A stretch of DNA of 64,000 bases from Phocoena phocoena (lineage: Eukaryota > Chordata > Mammalia > Artiodactyla > Phocoenidae), in assembly GCF_963924675.1 (NCBI RefSeq), contig NC_089230.1, positions 75,631,223 to 75,695,222 on the forward strand. The letters are read 5' to 3'. Each line of letters opens with the position of its first letter. The stretch's first letter is position 1. The notes under the pieces were generated by a model. It was given only the letters and a program-made list of their open reading frames with translations, did no database searches and had not been told where the DNA came from. Position numbers and translations under genes: made by a program. Below, one piece after another: positions 11,691-23,470 of the stretch.

Positions 11691-12309
11691 ATAAATGATA
11701 TAAAATCTATTTCAACATATTACTTTTAATTTTTAAAATAATTAACCAAAAATATATATGTCCATGGTAGAAAAAAAATTTTTAATAAATAAACTTATAT
11801 TGGCCCACCTCATAAAAAAGGGGAGAATAAAAGAAAAAGAAGGAAAAAATGGCAAAATAGTTCAGACTTCCCAGTTAAGATGAGGACAGTGAGGGAATCT
11901 GTCTACTCCAACACCTAATGAAAGGAACAAAAGTACAGGACATAGATTTTGAAAAGAGATGGCCAAGCAAATAAATAAAAGATGCTTGGTTCAGGAAGCC
12001 CTTTCATCTTACCTGCATCTCTCAGAAGAGTTGGTAGGGAAAGCAGATGATTCAGCCAAGTCCTCAGAAATATTCCTAAAAATAGACACGCTGGCGAGAA
12101 AGTCAAGGGAACACCTTTGCAAACATCCCCACAAAAGGAACTCATGGAGAAGAACATTGCCAGGGAATGCCATCTGCCCACTCCCAGCTGGAGAGGAATA
12201 AAGAGAGGGCATGAAAGATCGCCAGCAATAAGTTGCAGGAATGAATACAAAAGAGCAGATAAATAAGAAAAAATAAAAACTGTTTGCAAGAACCAAAAGT
12301 TGAGAGATG

Positions 12310-12534
12310 GGGGCTTCCCTGGTGGTGCAGTGGTTGGGAACCCACCTGCCGGTGTGGGGGACACGGGTTCGTGCCCCGGTCCGGGAAGATCCCGCATGCC
12401 GCGGAGCGGCTGGGCCCGTGAGCCATGGCCGCTGGGCCTGCGCGTCCGGAGCCTGTGCTCCGCAACGGGAGAGGCCACAACAGTGAGAGGCCCGCGTACC
12501 GCAAAAAAAAAAAAAAACAAAAAAAACAAAAAAC
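12310..12534 (+). mobile_element. CHR-type SINE with 11-bp TSD
   Basis: This is a full-length copy from 'GGGGCTTCCCTGGTGGTGC' to an A-rich tail with C interruptions. Perfect 11-bp TSD GTTGAGAGATG at 12299-12309 and 12535-12545. The long frames here on both strands, up to about 200 codons, are translations of the SINE and its flanks and should not be annotated as genes. Confidence 0.97.
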
Positions 12535-13648
12535 GTTGAGAGATGAAGCAGAAGCTGAAACCCCTCTGGGCTCCCAGTTAACATTATAACAGGGCTAAAA
12601 CCCACAAGAAACGTTATTTTTTTTCCTATTCTGACTGGGGAGGAGGGGCAACCAGAAGACTGTTGGGAGAAACGTGTAAGTGAAACAAGGAAAACGAAAA
12701 ACCTAAAGGAGATCTCTTTACTGAAAGCATCAGGGCATCACACACAAACCAGAAGATTGAAGGGCTCAGGAAGAGAACACATCCCCAGTTAGATGGAGTG
12801 GATTGAGAAACAGGAAACTGACCCAAATCCAAGAAGAAAGAGCAGAGCTTGAGCTTTCCACCTTCCCCACTCTCATGACCTGAGGCTAGAGAAAATTGAG
12901 TGATAACATCCAGGCCTCAGACTATAGCTCAGAGAGACAAAGACAAAGTGGAGATCTCTGGAGGAAAGAGTGTCCTGGAGAATTCACATAGACACACTTC
13001 CAGAGCAAACCGAAGGGCTATCACTGCCCTTGACAGGCATGAACAAGATTCTTTTAAATGGCATTCCAGTTATGCATAAACACAACAAAGATACAGGAAG
13101 GAAAAGTGACATGGCCAATAAGGAGAGACAGAAAAATCTCGGTTGGAAAGAAAGCATATTTTAAGAGCAGAAGAGCTTCCCTGAACTTGATTCATAGTGT
13201 GCAAGAAAATAATAGGGATATGAAGAAACAAAGAAAGAAAGTACACAAAACAACAGGAGTCAATATAAAGGAAGCCTGCAGAGATCACTTGACAACAGCA
13301 CCATTAGAACCATTACGCATCTCCCAATAAATTAGAAAAAGAAAGAAGAGTTAAAAGTCATATTAATGGGATGGAGGAAAGGCTTGAGATAATATTAACA
13401 TCAAAAACAAGTTAGAAAAAAGTTGACAGAGGATGAAGCCAGTGTGATGGAAGGAAATTTTACGCCCTTGTAATTGTGATCCAAAAGAATGAAACAGAAG
13501 AAATATTCAGAAATATTATAAAGAAAAATCCCTGAAAGGAAAGAGAAGCACAGATGAAAGGACATACCTTCTCTACCAGAAAAAAGATACAGAAAGATCA
13601 ACAGTGTAACATATCCTGGTGTTATTAAGATTCAAGAAGAAAGTAATT

Positions 13649-13684
13649 CCTCCCCCACCCCCAACCCCCCCCACCCCCACCCCA
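13649..13684. repeat. C-rich low-complexity tract
   Basis: A polypyrimidine run dominated by C-blocks of 4-9 nt separated by A. Its complement is G-rich with at least four runs of three or more G, so a G-quadruplex on the minus strand is possible. Confidence 0.85.
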
Positions 13685-13900
13685 GCCATCCAGAGAGAAA
13701 AGGCAGGTCAACAAAAAGGAGGGAAATCTGGTTGGTTGCAGACTTCTCCATGGCAACACGCTAAGCCTATGACACCCTGAAGGAAAAGAAATTACAATAT
13801 ATCAAAATACATTACAGCCAGACACATTGGTTTTAGACTATGGGCAACAGGCAGACATTCTGAAACATGAAAGAATTTAGGAAATATAATACATTAGATC

Positions 13901-14555
13901 TTCTTGAGGAAAAAGTTATCAAGTAAATCAAGCCCACCAAGAAATGAATGGGGAAGTCATAGTAAACTAACTAGTTCAATACTCAGTGCTGTAAAGTAAC
14001 AGAGCAATATACAAAAAAACAAAACAAAACAAAACAAATTCTAAGGCTGAAGTTGCAAACTCTAATGCCCTCAAGAATGGGGTAGGACATGTAAGTGATT
14101 GGGTTCAATGATTGGGGAGCACACATACTATCAAAACAAGACAGCTACAGCCAATTTTGCCTTAAGAGAATAAGAAACAGTTAAAAGAATGCTATATTAC
14201 CAGATCTTTGGTATGTTCAAGAAAAACCAGAAACCCAAAATTTGTCTTAATTCTCCCAACAGTCGAGTTTCAGCAACAAAATCAATTTTATTAAATATTA
14301 CTGAGGAGAACAGAACACGTCTGTTAGTGTTAGTTTGTAAACTGGCCCCATACCTGGAGGGCAAGGAGAGACTGAGGAAAGAGGTAGACCGCTCCAGACT
14401 GGTAGGTGGCAGGTGTAATAAGCAAGGAAACTTACCTACGAGGTTTGTCTTAAGCAGTTGCAAGATAAGTAGATTTCCACACCACCCACCAGAATCTTGA
14501 AAGTTTATATGCAGGCCTTAACTGGGGTCAATCACATATTCAGTCCAGATGATCT
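13901..14555. other. Unassigned sequence
   Basis: It contains an (AAAAC)n patch at 14021-14037 and complementary short frames at 14189-14500. No recognised gene or repeat. Confidence 0.4.
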
Positions 14556-14661
14556 GGCCATGCGGCCTGTGGGATCTTAGTTCCCCGACCAGGGATCAAA
14601 ACTGTTCCCCCTACAGTAGAAGGGCAGAGTCTTAACCACTGGACCACCAGGGAAGTCCTGA
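14556..14661 (-). mobile_element. Truncated older CHR-family SINE
   Basis: Reverse-strand SINE head text ends 'accaccagggaagtcc' (to 14658), with the B-box region as 'ccgaccagggatca'. The 3' part is missing. A short possible TSD, ATGATCT, lies at 14549-14555 and 14662-14668. It is more diverged than the young CHR copies. Confidence 0.8.
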
Positions 14662-14668
14662 ATGATCT

Positions 14669-15336
14669 CAACACCTTACTCACTCAAAGTTACTTCCTTC
14701 AAAGGGCTGCTAGCACAGGGCTGCTAGGTGGAACGCACATTCCAAGGACTGGGAGGGGGTAAGGAGTCTCCCTCCAATGGCCTGGGTCCAACTCAAGGGT
14801 CCACCGGGGTCACATCCTCTCAGTGATCTCCTCCAACAATTAGCCAGACCGGCCACTAAGTAACCAGTCTATCAGCCATGGATAAGAAATAAAATAAGAT
14901 CTAACAAGGTGTGCCCAGTCATCCTAATCTTGAGAAAGGCTGACAGCCTCTCCTGTGAAAGAAGTCATGAAATAGTAGTACTTATGGACCCTCCTTGAAA
15001 ATTCTACTTGATGATAGAAAGTGGGCAATAAATTAAATAGAGAAACTGGGTAAGACTGGTAATGAGCTCTGAACCAATTTAAATATAAAACTGATAACTG
15101 ACTATAGGAATTATACTTATCGAGTAACACAATGCAAATAATATAAAACTTGACAATGTAAAAGCAATACATATATATTATATATATAAAACAGGTGAAG
15201 GAAAGGAAGGTGGGAAGTAGTCTAAGAAATATAATGTATAATTTTTAGAAAGATAACCCAACATTCTAATGTATCCACATTTTTCTTACCTTTTAAGTGA
15301 TTGTTTAGGAATTAAAGTATCTTTCAGTAAGTAATC
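14669..15336. other. Unassigned sequence
   Basis: An AT-alternating patch lies at 15170-15190 (TATA/ATAT). No gene or family recognised. Confidence 0.4.
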
Positions 15337-15732
15337 TGTTATGGGCTGAATTGTGTTCCCTTGTCCCAATATTCCTATGTTGAAGTAAGTGCTAACCCCC
15401 GGCACCTCAGAATGTGACAGTATTTGGAGACAGGGACTTTGAAGAGGTAGTTAAGTTTAAACTGTGTTGTTAGGATGGTCACTAGTCCAATATAACTGGT
15501 GTCCTTGTAAGAGATTAGTCCACAGAAATGCAGATAGAGGAGCAACCATGCGGGGACACAGTGAGAAGGTGGCCATCGGCAAGCCACGAAAAGAGGCCTT
15601 AGGAGAAACCAAACCTACTGACACCTTGATCTTGGACTTCTAGCCTCCCAAATTCTGAGAAAATAAATTTCTGTTGTATATAATCCACCCAGGCTGTGGG
15701 ATTCTGTTATGGCAGCCATAGCAGACTCATAC
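15337..15732 (+). mobile_element. MLT1-type (ERVL-MaLR) solo LTR
   Basis: It begins 'TGTTATGGGCTGAATTGTGT' and follows the MLT1A0-like layout. It passes 'caccttgatcttggacttc' near 15620 and 'aaataaatttctgttgt' near 15660 (polyadenylation signal AATAAA), and ends 'tatggcagcc...cagactcatac'. It is an ancient non-coding LTR of a MaLR element. No internal sequence flanks it. Confidence 0.85.
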
Positions 15733-16140
15733 TGACCATATTCTGATGTTGAGCAATCTATTTAGTTTCAATTTATTCTCTTTTCACAAAGCAAATGATC
15801 AAAAATATTTAAAATAGCATACAAAATATGAATGCAGTTTTAAAAGTATTTTTGTCCCTATATTCTTCTACTTATATGCATTTCTATGTATGTAAGAGAT
15901 ATCTGGAATGATGCTCACTTATGCTAGCAATGGTTGCTTTTGTGCTGGGATATTGATTGTACTTCTTGTTCAATTGGCGTAAATCTATAGTGTCACTTTT
16001 TCTCAAAATAATAAGACAAAAAATATAATCTCCATTCACCTGGAGAAACCTCACTGCTAAACTCCACTATAGATCATTCAGGTATATACACACACATTCT
16101 TTTGGATACACATACACTCTTTTACACACAGGTATACTCC
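15733..16140. other. Unassigned AT-rich sequence
   Basis: Nothing recognisable. Confidence 0.4.
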
Positions 16141-16148
16141 CACAAAAA

Positions 16149-16150
<2 letters not shown>

Positions 16151-16181
<31 letters not shown>
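16151..16181. repeat. (CA)n microsatellite
   Basis: A pure CA repeat of about 15 units, with interrupted CA-rich text upstream from 16085. Confidence 0.97.
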
Positions 16182-16184
<3 letters not shown>

Positions 16185-16199
16185 TAACTTTTTAATGGG

Positions 16200-16410
16200 C
16201 TCATTTCATACTTACTGCTTTTCACCAAATGACATAAACATATTAGGAAATACAGTTTCATAACTTCTTTATAATGTCTGCTTAGTTTCTTTTGGAGATA
16301 TATGCTTTAATTTATTTAACCAATATCCTAGTTTTGAACATCTAGGTTGTTTATAGTTCTTTGCATTCCTGTGTACTTCTGCAATAAATATTCTTGTAGC
16401 TACAGCTCTG
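16200..16410 (-). repeat. Possible ancient L1 3' region (reverse)
   Basis: Text such as 'catctaggttgtttatagttc' and 'tgcaataaatattcttgta' (16340-16398) resembles the reverse complement of the L1 3' ORF2 area. It is heavily diverged. Confidence 0.4.
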
Positions 16411-16689
16411 TCTACATTATTTTTTGGAGGAAGTTCAGGAGAATATTAAAAGAATAAAACACCAGAACCAAAAAGGATTTATTCAGAAATATAATTATGA
16501 TTTAATATAAAGAAATATTTTAATCAAATTTATCATGTAAGTGGATTTAAAGAATATGATTATTTTTATATACACCCCCAAAACATTGGCTTAACCTTGA
16601 TATCTAAACCCTTAGTAAACAAAAAATACACTTCCTTAAAAAATATCTCTTAACTGAACAACTACTGTAATTAAGTCAAAATAAGTAAT

Positions 16690-17005
16690 AACTATTAAAT
16701 AAATACACAAAAATCAACAGTTTTTGTATATACCAGCAATGAATGTGTAAACAATTCAAGAGAAAAAAGATGTTCTTTACAATAGCAACAAAGTATGAAA
16801 TACCCAGAAAAATTTTAGTAAGAATGTGTAAAGCATATAGAGAGAAAATGGTAACATTTTGCTTAGACATATAAAGATTACTTGAATAATGAAAAAACAT
16901 ATACCATGATCCCAAATGGCAAAACTCAATATAGTAAAAAAAAAAAAAATTATCCCAAAGGGATGGACACAATGGGATTGTTTTGGAACTTGAATCACAC
17001 AATCA
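16690..17005 (+). mobile_element. Ancient LINE-1 ORF2 fragment
   Basis: It follows L1 ORF2 downstream of the reverse-transcriptase core: 'acacaaaaatcaacag' near 16705, 'tatataccagcaatga' near 16726, 'tctttacaatagcaacaaa' near 16775. It contains a 13-nt A-run at 16938-16950. It is diverged and non-coding. Confidence 0.6.
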
Positions 17006-18224
17006 TTTTTGGAGACTGTGGTAAAACAATGTATCTCTGGTAGCAATGTTCACAGGAGTAAACTTTTTGGAAGATAATTGTGAAAATTGTATCCAAATGC
17101 CTTTTAAAATGTTCATGCCTTTGCCCATCAATGACAGAAGTTTATATATATGTAGAAAGATTTACCCACAAAGACTGATATTATATAGGAAGCAAAAATA
17201 AGCATTTCACAGTTCAAAGAGCTCTGAGATCAGTCCTGGAGAAGGAGGTAAATACATATAGTTGCTGAATATACATGAATGTGCGTATGTATATTCACAC
17301 ACTTAAGTGTTATAGACAAGACAGTGTAAGATAAGGTGACTGCAACTGTACGACAGGTGCAAACAACATAACTATGAAGGTCTTTAAGACCACATCGTTG
17401 GGAGAAAAGGGTAGAAGCCAATGCAAGAAAAGCGAATTTACCATGAAGCCAATGAAACTTAAGCCTCGGGGTTCTTCACTTATACAAGACACTTCCCAGG
17501 CTCTGGGAGGGGGCTTAGCGGTGTGTTCACAGTCATATAATATTTTGTAAATTGGAGCTGCCATGAGTATTTGTGGTTCAGCTAAGAAGAAATTAAGTTG
17601 GGGTCACGTTTGTTGGGCTTAGTGGTATGTATTTCTGTGATCCGCAGTCACCTCTGTGTACTGTTGTTACTACTCTCCTGCACAGCACAGGAACGGCTTC
17701 CAAAAATACTCCTCCCATCACTGTACCGACTCACCCTATCCCGACACAAAGGGCAGGCTTATAGAACATAAGCATGCCTACAATTCACAACCCACGAAAC
17801 ATATGGATCATATAAGGAGAAACAAGACTTGAAATGTATAGATCCAGAAGCTCATCTGCAGAAAACTCTTCTGATCATCAGACCTGTAACATCGTACACA
17901 GAGGAAACGTGTATGCCTTAAATGGAAGTTCTTTCCTGACAGAAATACACTTGATGACGCAGAGCACACAATTATAAGCACACTGGACTTTTTTTTTTTT
18001 GATGACAACCATGAGACATAGAATTTATTAGACCCTCTGTCTGTAGGACACAAACCTATAACACAGCTATCAGCAGGAAGTACATCTGCATATGAAATTA
18101 CCTGTTTTATGCATCCCAACTCTCAGTGACAAAAAACAAATTTCATTCAGCCATGTAAGAGAAAAGACTGAATTACCCTCTCCATAGAAAATGACATTAG
18201 AAAATTACTGTCATGTAAAGAAGC
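17006..18224. other. Unassigned sequence
   Basis: Short frames on the minus strand (for example 17808-18119) lack family support. A T-run lies at 17989-18000. Confidence 0.4.
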
Positions 18225-18978
18225 AATCGAATCTTAAAAAACTAAATGTACTCTTATCATATGATCCAGAAATCATGCTCCTTGGTATTTTCCCAAAAAA
18301 GCTGAAACCTTATATACATACAAAAACCTACACACAGATATTGATAGCAGCTTTATTCATAATTGCCAAATACTGGAAGCAACCAAGATGTCCTTCAGGA
18401 GGTGAATAGAAAAAAAAAAAACTGTGATCCATCCAGACGATGGAATACTATTAGGCACTAAAAATAAATGAGCCATCAAGACATGGAAAGACACGGAGCA
18501 ACCTAAAACGCATATTACTAAGTGAAAGAAGCCAGTCTGAGGCTGGATACCGTATGATTCCAAGTACGTGATTTTCCGGAAAAGGCAAAACTATGGAGAT
18601 AGTGAAATGATCAGTGGTTGCCAGGGGATGGGAGGGGAGAGATGGATAGGCAGAGAACAGAATTTTCAGGGCAGTGAAAAGAATCTGTATGACATTAGAA
18701 TTATGGATATATGTCCTTATACGTTTGTCCAAACCAAAAAAATGTACTACATCGAGACTGAACCCTAAACTAAATTATGGACTCTGGGTGATTATAATGT
18801 GTCAATGAGGTTCACCCTTGGTAAAAAATGTAGACCACCACTGTGATGAGTGATGTTGATAATGGAGGAGGCTGTGCACGTATGGGGGGCAGAGGGTATA
18901 GGAAAAACCTCCACACCCTTCTCTCAATTTTGTTATAAACCTAAAACTGCTCTAAAAACTTGTCTTTAAAAAAAAAAA
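18225..18978 (+). mobile_element. Old L1M-type LINE-1 3' end
   Basis: It matches the 3' end of old mammalian L1 in order: 'tatgatccagaaatcatgctc' area (18258), 'gcagctttattcataattgc' area (18345), 'agtgaaagaagccagtctga' (18521), 'atcagtggttgccaggggatg' area (18610), and an A-tail at 18968-18978. The derived protein is broken. Confidence 0.85.
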
Positions 18979-19303
18979 GGAATCAGAGATTATGGAGCCA
19001 AAAATAATAAAAGGGAAAAAAAGCATTGTAGAAATGTGTCAGGCAGTTTATCAATACAAATATTGTGTTATTTTTCTAAATTTATTATGCTTGTGGTGAT
19101 TATTAGCTTTTTAAATTTTCTGATGCACTATGCTTTCTTTCCCCCTTCTAAAGAATTAGTCACTTTTGTACTTTATATTGTATTTGTAATTTTATATTAT
19201 TTTTCTTAAAGAGGGCTCCAAAAATTATAAGCAGTGAGGTCCAGAAAACCTGCATCTGTCATTATTCAGGAGAGGTCATTTTAAGCAAAAAATGATTGTA
19301 TTG
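18979..19303. other. Unassigned AT-rich spacer
   Basis: Nothing recognised. Confidence 0.4.
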
Positions 19304-19442
19304 GGGCTTCCCTGGTGGCGCAGTGGTTGAGAGTCCGCCTGCCGATGCAGGGGACACGGGTTCGTGCCCCGGTCCGGGAAGATCCCACATGGCGCGGAGC
19401 GGCTGGGCCCGTGAGCCATGGCCGCTGAGCGTGCGCGTCCGG
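19304..19442 (+). mobile_element. 3'-truncated CHR-type SINE
   Basis: The head and the first 139 bp of a young CHR copy stop abruptly at 'gcgcgtccgg' and continue into 'aaaaacaatgaat' without the usual terminal segment. No convincing TSD was found. It carries the ATGGCGCGG variant in the body. Loss of the 3' part could be internal priming at insertion or a later deletion. Confidence 0.93.
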
Positions 19443-20062
19443 AAAAACAATGAATAATACTATTGAGGACCATCAAGTCACCAAGGTCTCTAAAGAGCCT
19501 AGAAAGTGCTTTAAAAGTAAAAAACTTCAGTAACCTAGGGTTACTTGAGACCCAGGTGTCAGCAGAGGCTTGCATGTGCATAGTCTAGAGAGGGACTGAA
19601 TCCCAGGTTTGGCCTTTTCCCCCAAATACTTCATTGACTTCTCTTCTAGCTACCTACTCAGCATAGACAGATCACCATCCTATGAACTACCTTCCCTTAC
19701 AGTGTTTGTGCAGGTTTTTCTTAAGCTCAGAGCAACAGAGACATCAGGACACACCATAGCTTGTTTACTGGGTCCCATGAATAATATATGCGAAGATGTT
19801 CTTAATCCTGTCCTCATATCCCCTTTTCCCCAAAACATAGCAGAGCAACATGGCACATGTCTTCCATATGCTACACCTGTGACTGCCTCTTTATCCCTGC
19901 TCCCCCAGTTTTACCAACCTTTAAGAAAAGCCTGGAATGTCTGGGTAGGCTCTCTGTCGTGGGAGATGTAGTCAGAGGAAATTAGAGATTAGAGCAAGCC
20001 ATAAATACTTGCCAGTGCCCTGCAGTCTGCAGAGAATATGAATGGATCCCTGGCTTTCAAGC
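19443..20062. other. Unassigned sequence
   Basis: It contains a 120-codon frame at 19609-19971 that begins at a non-ATG codon and shows no recognisable domain, so I do not call a gene. Confidence 0.4.
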
Positions 20063-20117
20063 TTTTTCCAGATCCTTAGACAGATCTAACTTTTTCCATA
20101 ACTTAGACAGATCTAAC
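20063..20117. repeat. Two-unit 27-28 bp tandem duplication
   Basis: Unit 1 (20063-20090) and unit 2 (20091-20117) share a TTTTTCCA start and a perfect 16-bp core TTAGACAGATCTAACT (reading one base past each unit), with a small difference between. It is a local duplication of unknown age. Confidence 0.8.
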
Positions 20118-21161
20118 TCTAATTCCTGGTTTAGAAGCCAGTAAGCTCAACTTATGGTCCCCATCCCCTAACTCTACCTCCTGAAATGACCATCCAAGGG
20201 GTAAATGATATGAGGACATCACTTTGAATCTTACATAAGATTATCCATAGACAGGAATTTTGTTTTCAATTGTATTTCTTACCATCAGTCCTTTCAGCAT
20301 TCAGGCAAGGATTTTGCCCAATTCATTAATTAAAGAGCAGGAATTTAAACAAAGAAACACAGTTCAACAGCAATAGAATTATGAAAAGTCTCTCACTTGT
20401 AGTTTGCACTTGTTTTTGATCTTTTAATCCAGACAGACAATCAAAAACCAGGGGCAAGAAGAATGTGATAAAGGATTCAGTATGTTCAAGAACCCCAAAC
20501 CTGGTAACCGCCTCAGTGTATGCCATTATTTACATAAACATTGAAAAATTAAAGAGATTTAACATTTGAACTAATAATAGAAATGGCCAATGATAAATAA
20601 ACTTATCAAATTTAAAAAATTATTATAGCATTGTTGAAAGTTTGCTGCCTTCAAAACATAACAGGAAATCATTCTAGAGCTTTCTAACATAGATACTATT
20701 ATAAAGCCGAACTAAATATCAGACATAAGAATGTTGCTTTGAATATTCACTGACACATGAAAGCTGGGGGAATTACTTGAATGTTTTCCAGGATTAAAAA
20801 CTCACCATTAGTGAGAAAAAAGTATTTGTGTCTTTCTAAAATGTCAACACGTAATATTTCCTAAATTCTTCAAGATATTTCTAGCAAAATATTCTTAGGA
20901 TTGTATTATACCAGGATATATAAATGGCTCAGCTACTCTTTGGTGTATTTTTAAAACTATCTTCTATCATCTGATTGAAAGACATGTTATTATCTAAAAG
21001 GCATATGTGGACTTCTTAAATCATTGTATCTACAACTTCAAAGACTGTTAGAGAGGAAGTCATTCAATTTTATAGGTTCCAGGACATGAAGTTTCTAGCT
21101 GGGGTTGTCTAGTCTACCACTCTACCTCCAAGATCACTGAAGCTCATTATCCAGTCCAGAG
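20118..21161. other. Unassigned AT-rich sequence
   Basis: No gene, RNA or repeat was recognised before the LTR at 21162. Confidence 0.4.
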
Positions 21162-21624
21162 TGTAATAGGGAAGAACAAAACTGACTCTATATTATATCT
21201 GTTACTTTTGTATTCTATTGCTTTTGCTACAAGAATGTTGCCCACAGCCTGAAATATACAAGATAGCCCATCCTCAAGGCTCCGACCTTTAAAGGTATAA
21301 CACTTTTCATTCATACAGAGATAAAAAGTTGCAGAACAGAGAATAATATTTGTCTTGTCACCATGGCCTGACCTAGGTGGACAGCTGCCAAGAACAAAGG
21401 ATTCCACAACTAAGAAGTCTGCAACAAACAAGGACACCCCCTCCCCTTTTACTATAAAAGAAGCCTCAATTCAAACTCCAGTAAGATGGTTCTTTGGGAC
21501 ACTAGTCCACCATCTTCTAGGTCTGCTGGCTTTCTGAATAAACTTGCTATTCCATGCCCCAGCAACTGGTCTCTCAATTTATTGACCTGTTGTGCTGAAA
21601 AATCTGAGCTTGGACTCAGTAGCA
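21162..21624 (+). mobile_element. Solo LTR of a class I (ERV1) endogenous retrovirus
   Basis: The 463-bp unit begins TGTAATAGGG and ends AGTAGCA. It has U3-R-U5 landmarks: TATA box CTATAAAAG at about 21452-21460 and polyadenylation signal AATAAA at 21537-21542. It is flanked by a perfect 4-bp duplication AGAG (21158-21161 and 21625-21628), the length usual for class I retroviruses. No internal viral genes are present, so it is most likely a solo LTR left by recombination. The family name is not certain. Confidence 0.8.
21453..21459 (+). promoter_or_regulatory. TATA box of the ERV LTR
   Basis: TATAAAA lies 78 bp upstream of the LTR's AATAAA signal, the usual U3/R arrangement. Whether it is active is unknown. 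Confidence 0.6.
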
Positions 21625-21809
21625 AGAGTAGAGGATGAGAAATGGCAGGATGCTTGGCTAGATGCCACACCAGGAAGCTAGCTCAGTTTTGAAGGTAACT
21701 CTACCCTTCAAGCAAGGTTCACTAAATATTAATTTGGCCTCTAGTATGCCCCTGCTTGGAGCTGAAGGTAAAGATACATAAAGGGAATGTAGACGAGCAG
21801 TTAGTTGGA

Positions 21810-21965
21810 CCTGGCTCTGCCCTTACGACCTGGGGCAGAGGGACAATTTGCTCAGCCCCTTAGGGTCCTGATTTACATTTCATAAAACACTGTTAATAAT
21901 ACCTAGCAGAGAATGTTGTTGTAACAGTGAAATAAATGAGATAAGCATTAGCAAGAGAAACCCTT
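21810..21965 (+). repeat. MIR SINE fragment
   Basis: The order fits a forward MIR: 'ggctctgcccttacgacctggg', then 'taataatacctagcagag', then 'gtaacagtgaaataaatgag' (21812-21943). Confidence 0.55.
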
Positions 21966-23394
21966 ACAAATGGTTTCATTTATTAAAAAATTTTGCTCAG
22001 CTCTGACCCTAATAAAAATCAGACTCAGCATTTCTTTTAGGGTGTCCCCAAAAATCCTCCAGAACACCACACTGAGTAAGACCCAGACAAAAACTGTCTT
22101 CAAAAGTTAAGAAGAGAAAGTGACCACAGAAAAATGGAGGGACAAATAAAAGGTGCTTGGGGAAGAGAGAGGGGAGAGAGACTGAACATTTTCTTTTGTT
22201 CTCTCCCATGTGATTTCAGGGCAGAATACACCTCCAAATATAGAACATTATTATGATGTGAAAAATCTGGAAGGGGAATTTGTAGCCACCCTCCGAAGTC
22301 TATTCACACGCTGTGGTAAGAGGTATCTATCTCTGTGGAAATTACCGCAAATCTTTTTAATGTGCTCAGATTTCTCCTTGGAGTAAATGCTTATTAATAC
22401 ATAAAAACCTGTTGAAAGCTCGTGATTATCCCCAATACACTGCGTACACTTTGTAGACCATCCACAGCATATTTTAAATTCAAGCTGGCTTTGCCCCAGC
22501 AACTCACCACAAATATGGCTAACCAACAACGAGTGTGTTCTCAAGAAGCCCAACATAAACACAAAGCAAAAGAAGCTAAAAGAAGCCTTACAAGATCAAA
22601 GAGAAACGATTTGAGAATCATCCATCATTTTGTTTCATCTGGGCCACTACGCTCTTCCCTTATTTGGATAATAAGAGTTGTCACTATCTGCCCTAGTTCC
22701 CTCTAATGCCACAGCACAGATGGCAAAGATTACTGCAAAGACCAAAATGGAGAGACCACCTATTGGGATGCAGAAAGCCCTGAAGTAGTTCTTTTGCCTT
22801 TGAATCTCCTGAGACTGCATGTAAGTGTGTATGCACGCTAATGACTATTGCAGTAAGAGGGTTTCCAAGGCTCTTCTCAGACTTTCTAAGTCTATAATTC
22901 ACAAAAGGATTAAAAACTGCAACTTCTTATGGATCCTGAAGTTTTATCTCCTTTTTTTGTTCTTGATTACCATGACCAACTTAATGACGCTTTTTAATTT
23001 TGTTTTACTATTTGTGCTGTAAGCCTATTGTATTTTCAAAACTAGACTTTTAGAAATGTAAAACAAGAACAAAAATAGCATATAATTCAAAATCACGCAG
23101 AAAGTATTTCTTGCCTACAACAGAAATCAATGTAATCTTCCCTGGAAAACCCTGAGAAGCTACGAGTTTGTAGCTGTTCAAGTGCCTTATTCATAGCACC
23201 AACGGCCCTCAGACTTTTATTAAAGGAGCAAAAGTTTACTTGAGTGATAGCACAGATTTGTAATAACAAAATAGCATCCAGAATTGTGGCATTATTTCTA
23301 ACCAAATTTGATTGGAAATCAGAGGACAGACCTGAAGCGATACCTCCACTTTGCTTGGGGTGAATCTTAGATCTGGAAAGTTAGAAAGTATCTA
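21966..23394. other. Unassigned sequence
   Basis: Scattered short frames only. No transposon or RNA gene recognised. Confidence 0.4.
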
Positions 23395-23470
23395 AGTAGA
23401 CATTACAATTTTCATCTTTGGTAAACTGAGGCCCCTACAATTTAAATGAATTTTCCCCCAATTACGTTAT
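23395..23470 (-). repeat. Possible MIR SINE fragment
   Basis: The segment around 'ttttcatctttggtaaactg' followed by 'aggccc' (23410-23434) resembles the reverse-complement MIR core. Confidence 0.4.

Larger units (their letters stand above)
11860..13900. mobile_element. Possible old L1 5'-region fragment, split by a SINE
   Basis: Purine-rich text with frequent AGAAA and a segment near 13690-13770 (AGAGAGAAAAGGCAGGTC followed by 'gcagacttctc') resembles the 5' regions of old mammalian L1s. The match is from memory and weak, and boundaries are rough. The insertion of a young CHR SINE at 12310 shows the host sequence is older. Confidence 0.35.

Noticed and set aside
11915..12605. Overlapping minus-strand frames of 120-204 codons with Gly/Pro/Arg-rich products
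   Set aside because: They run through the CHR SINE at 12310-12534; similar peptides recur at every SINE copy in the window, so they are element translations and not genes.
16085..16181. Regularly spaced CA-rich repeats that might suggest an array
   Set aside because: It is a plain CA microsatellite with degenerate CA-rich flank, with no spacers of constant length. CRISPR arrays are not expected in a mammalian genome.
19609..19971. A 120-codon open frame
   Set aside because: It starts at a non-ATG codon, has no recognisable motif, and has no clear splice or promoter context.
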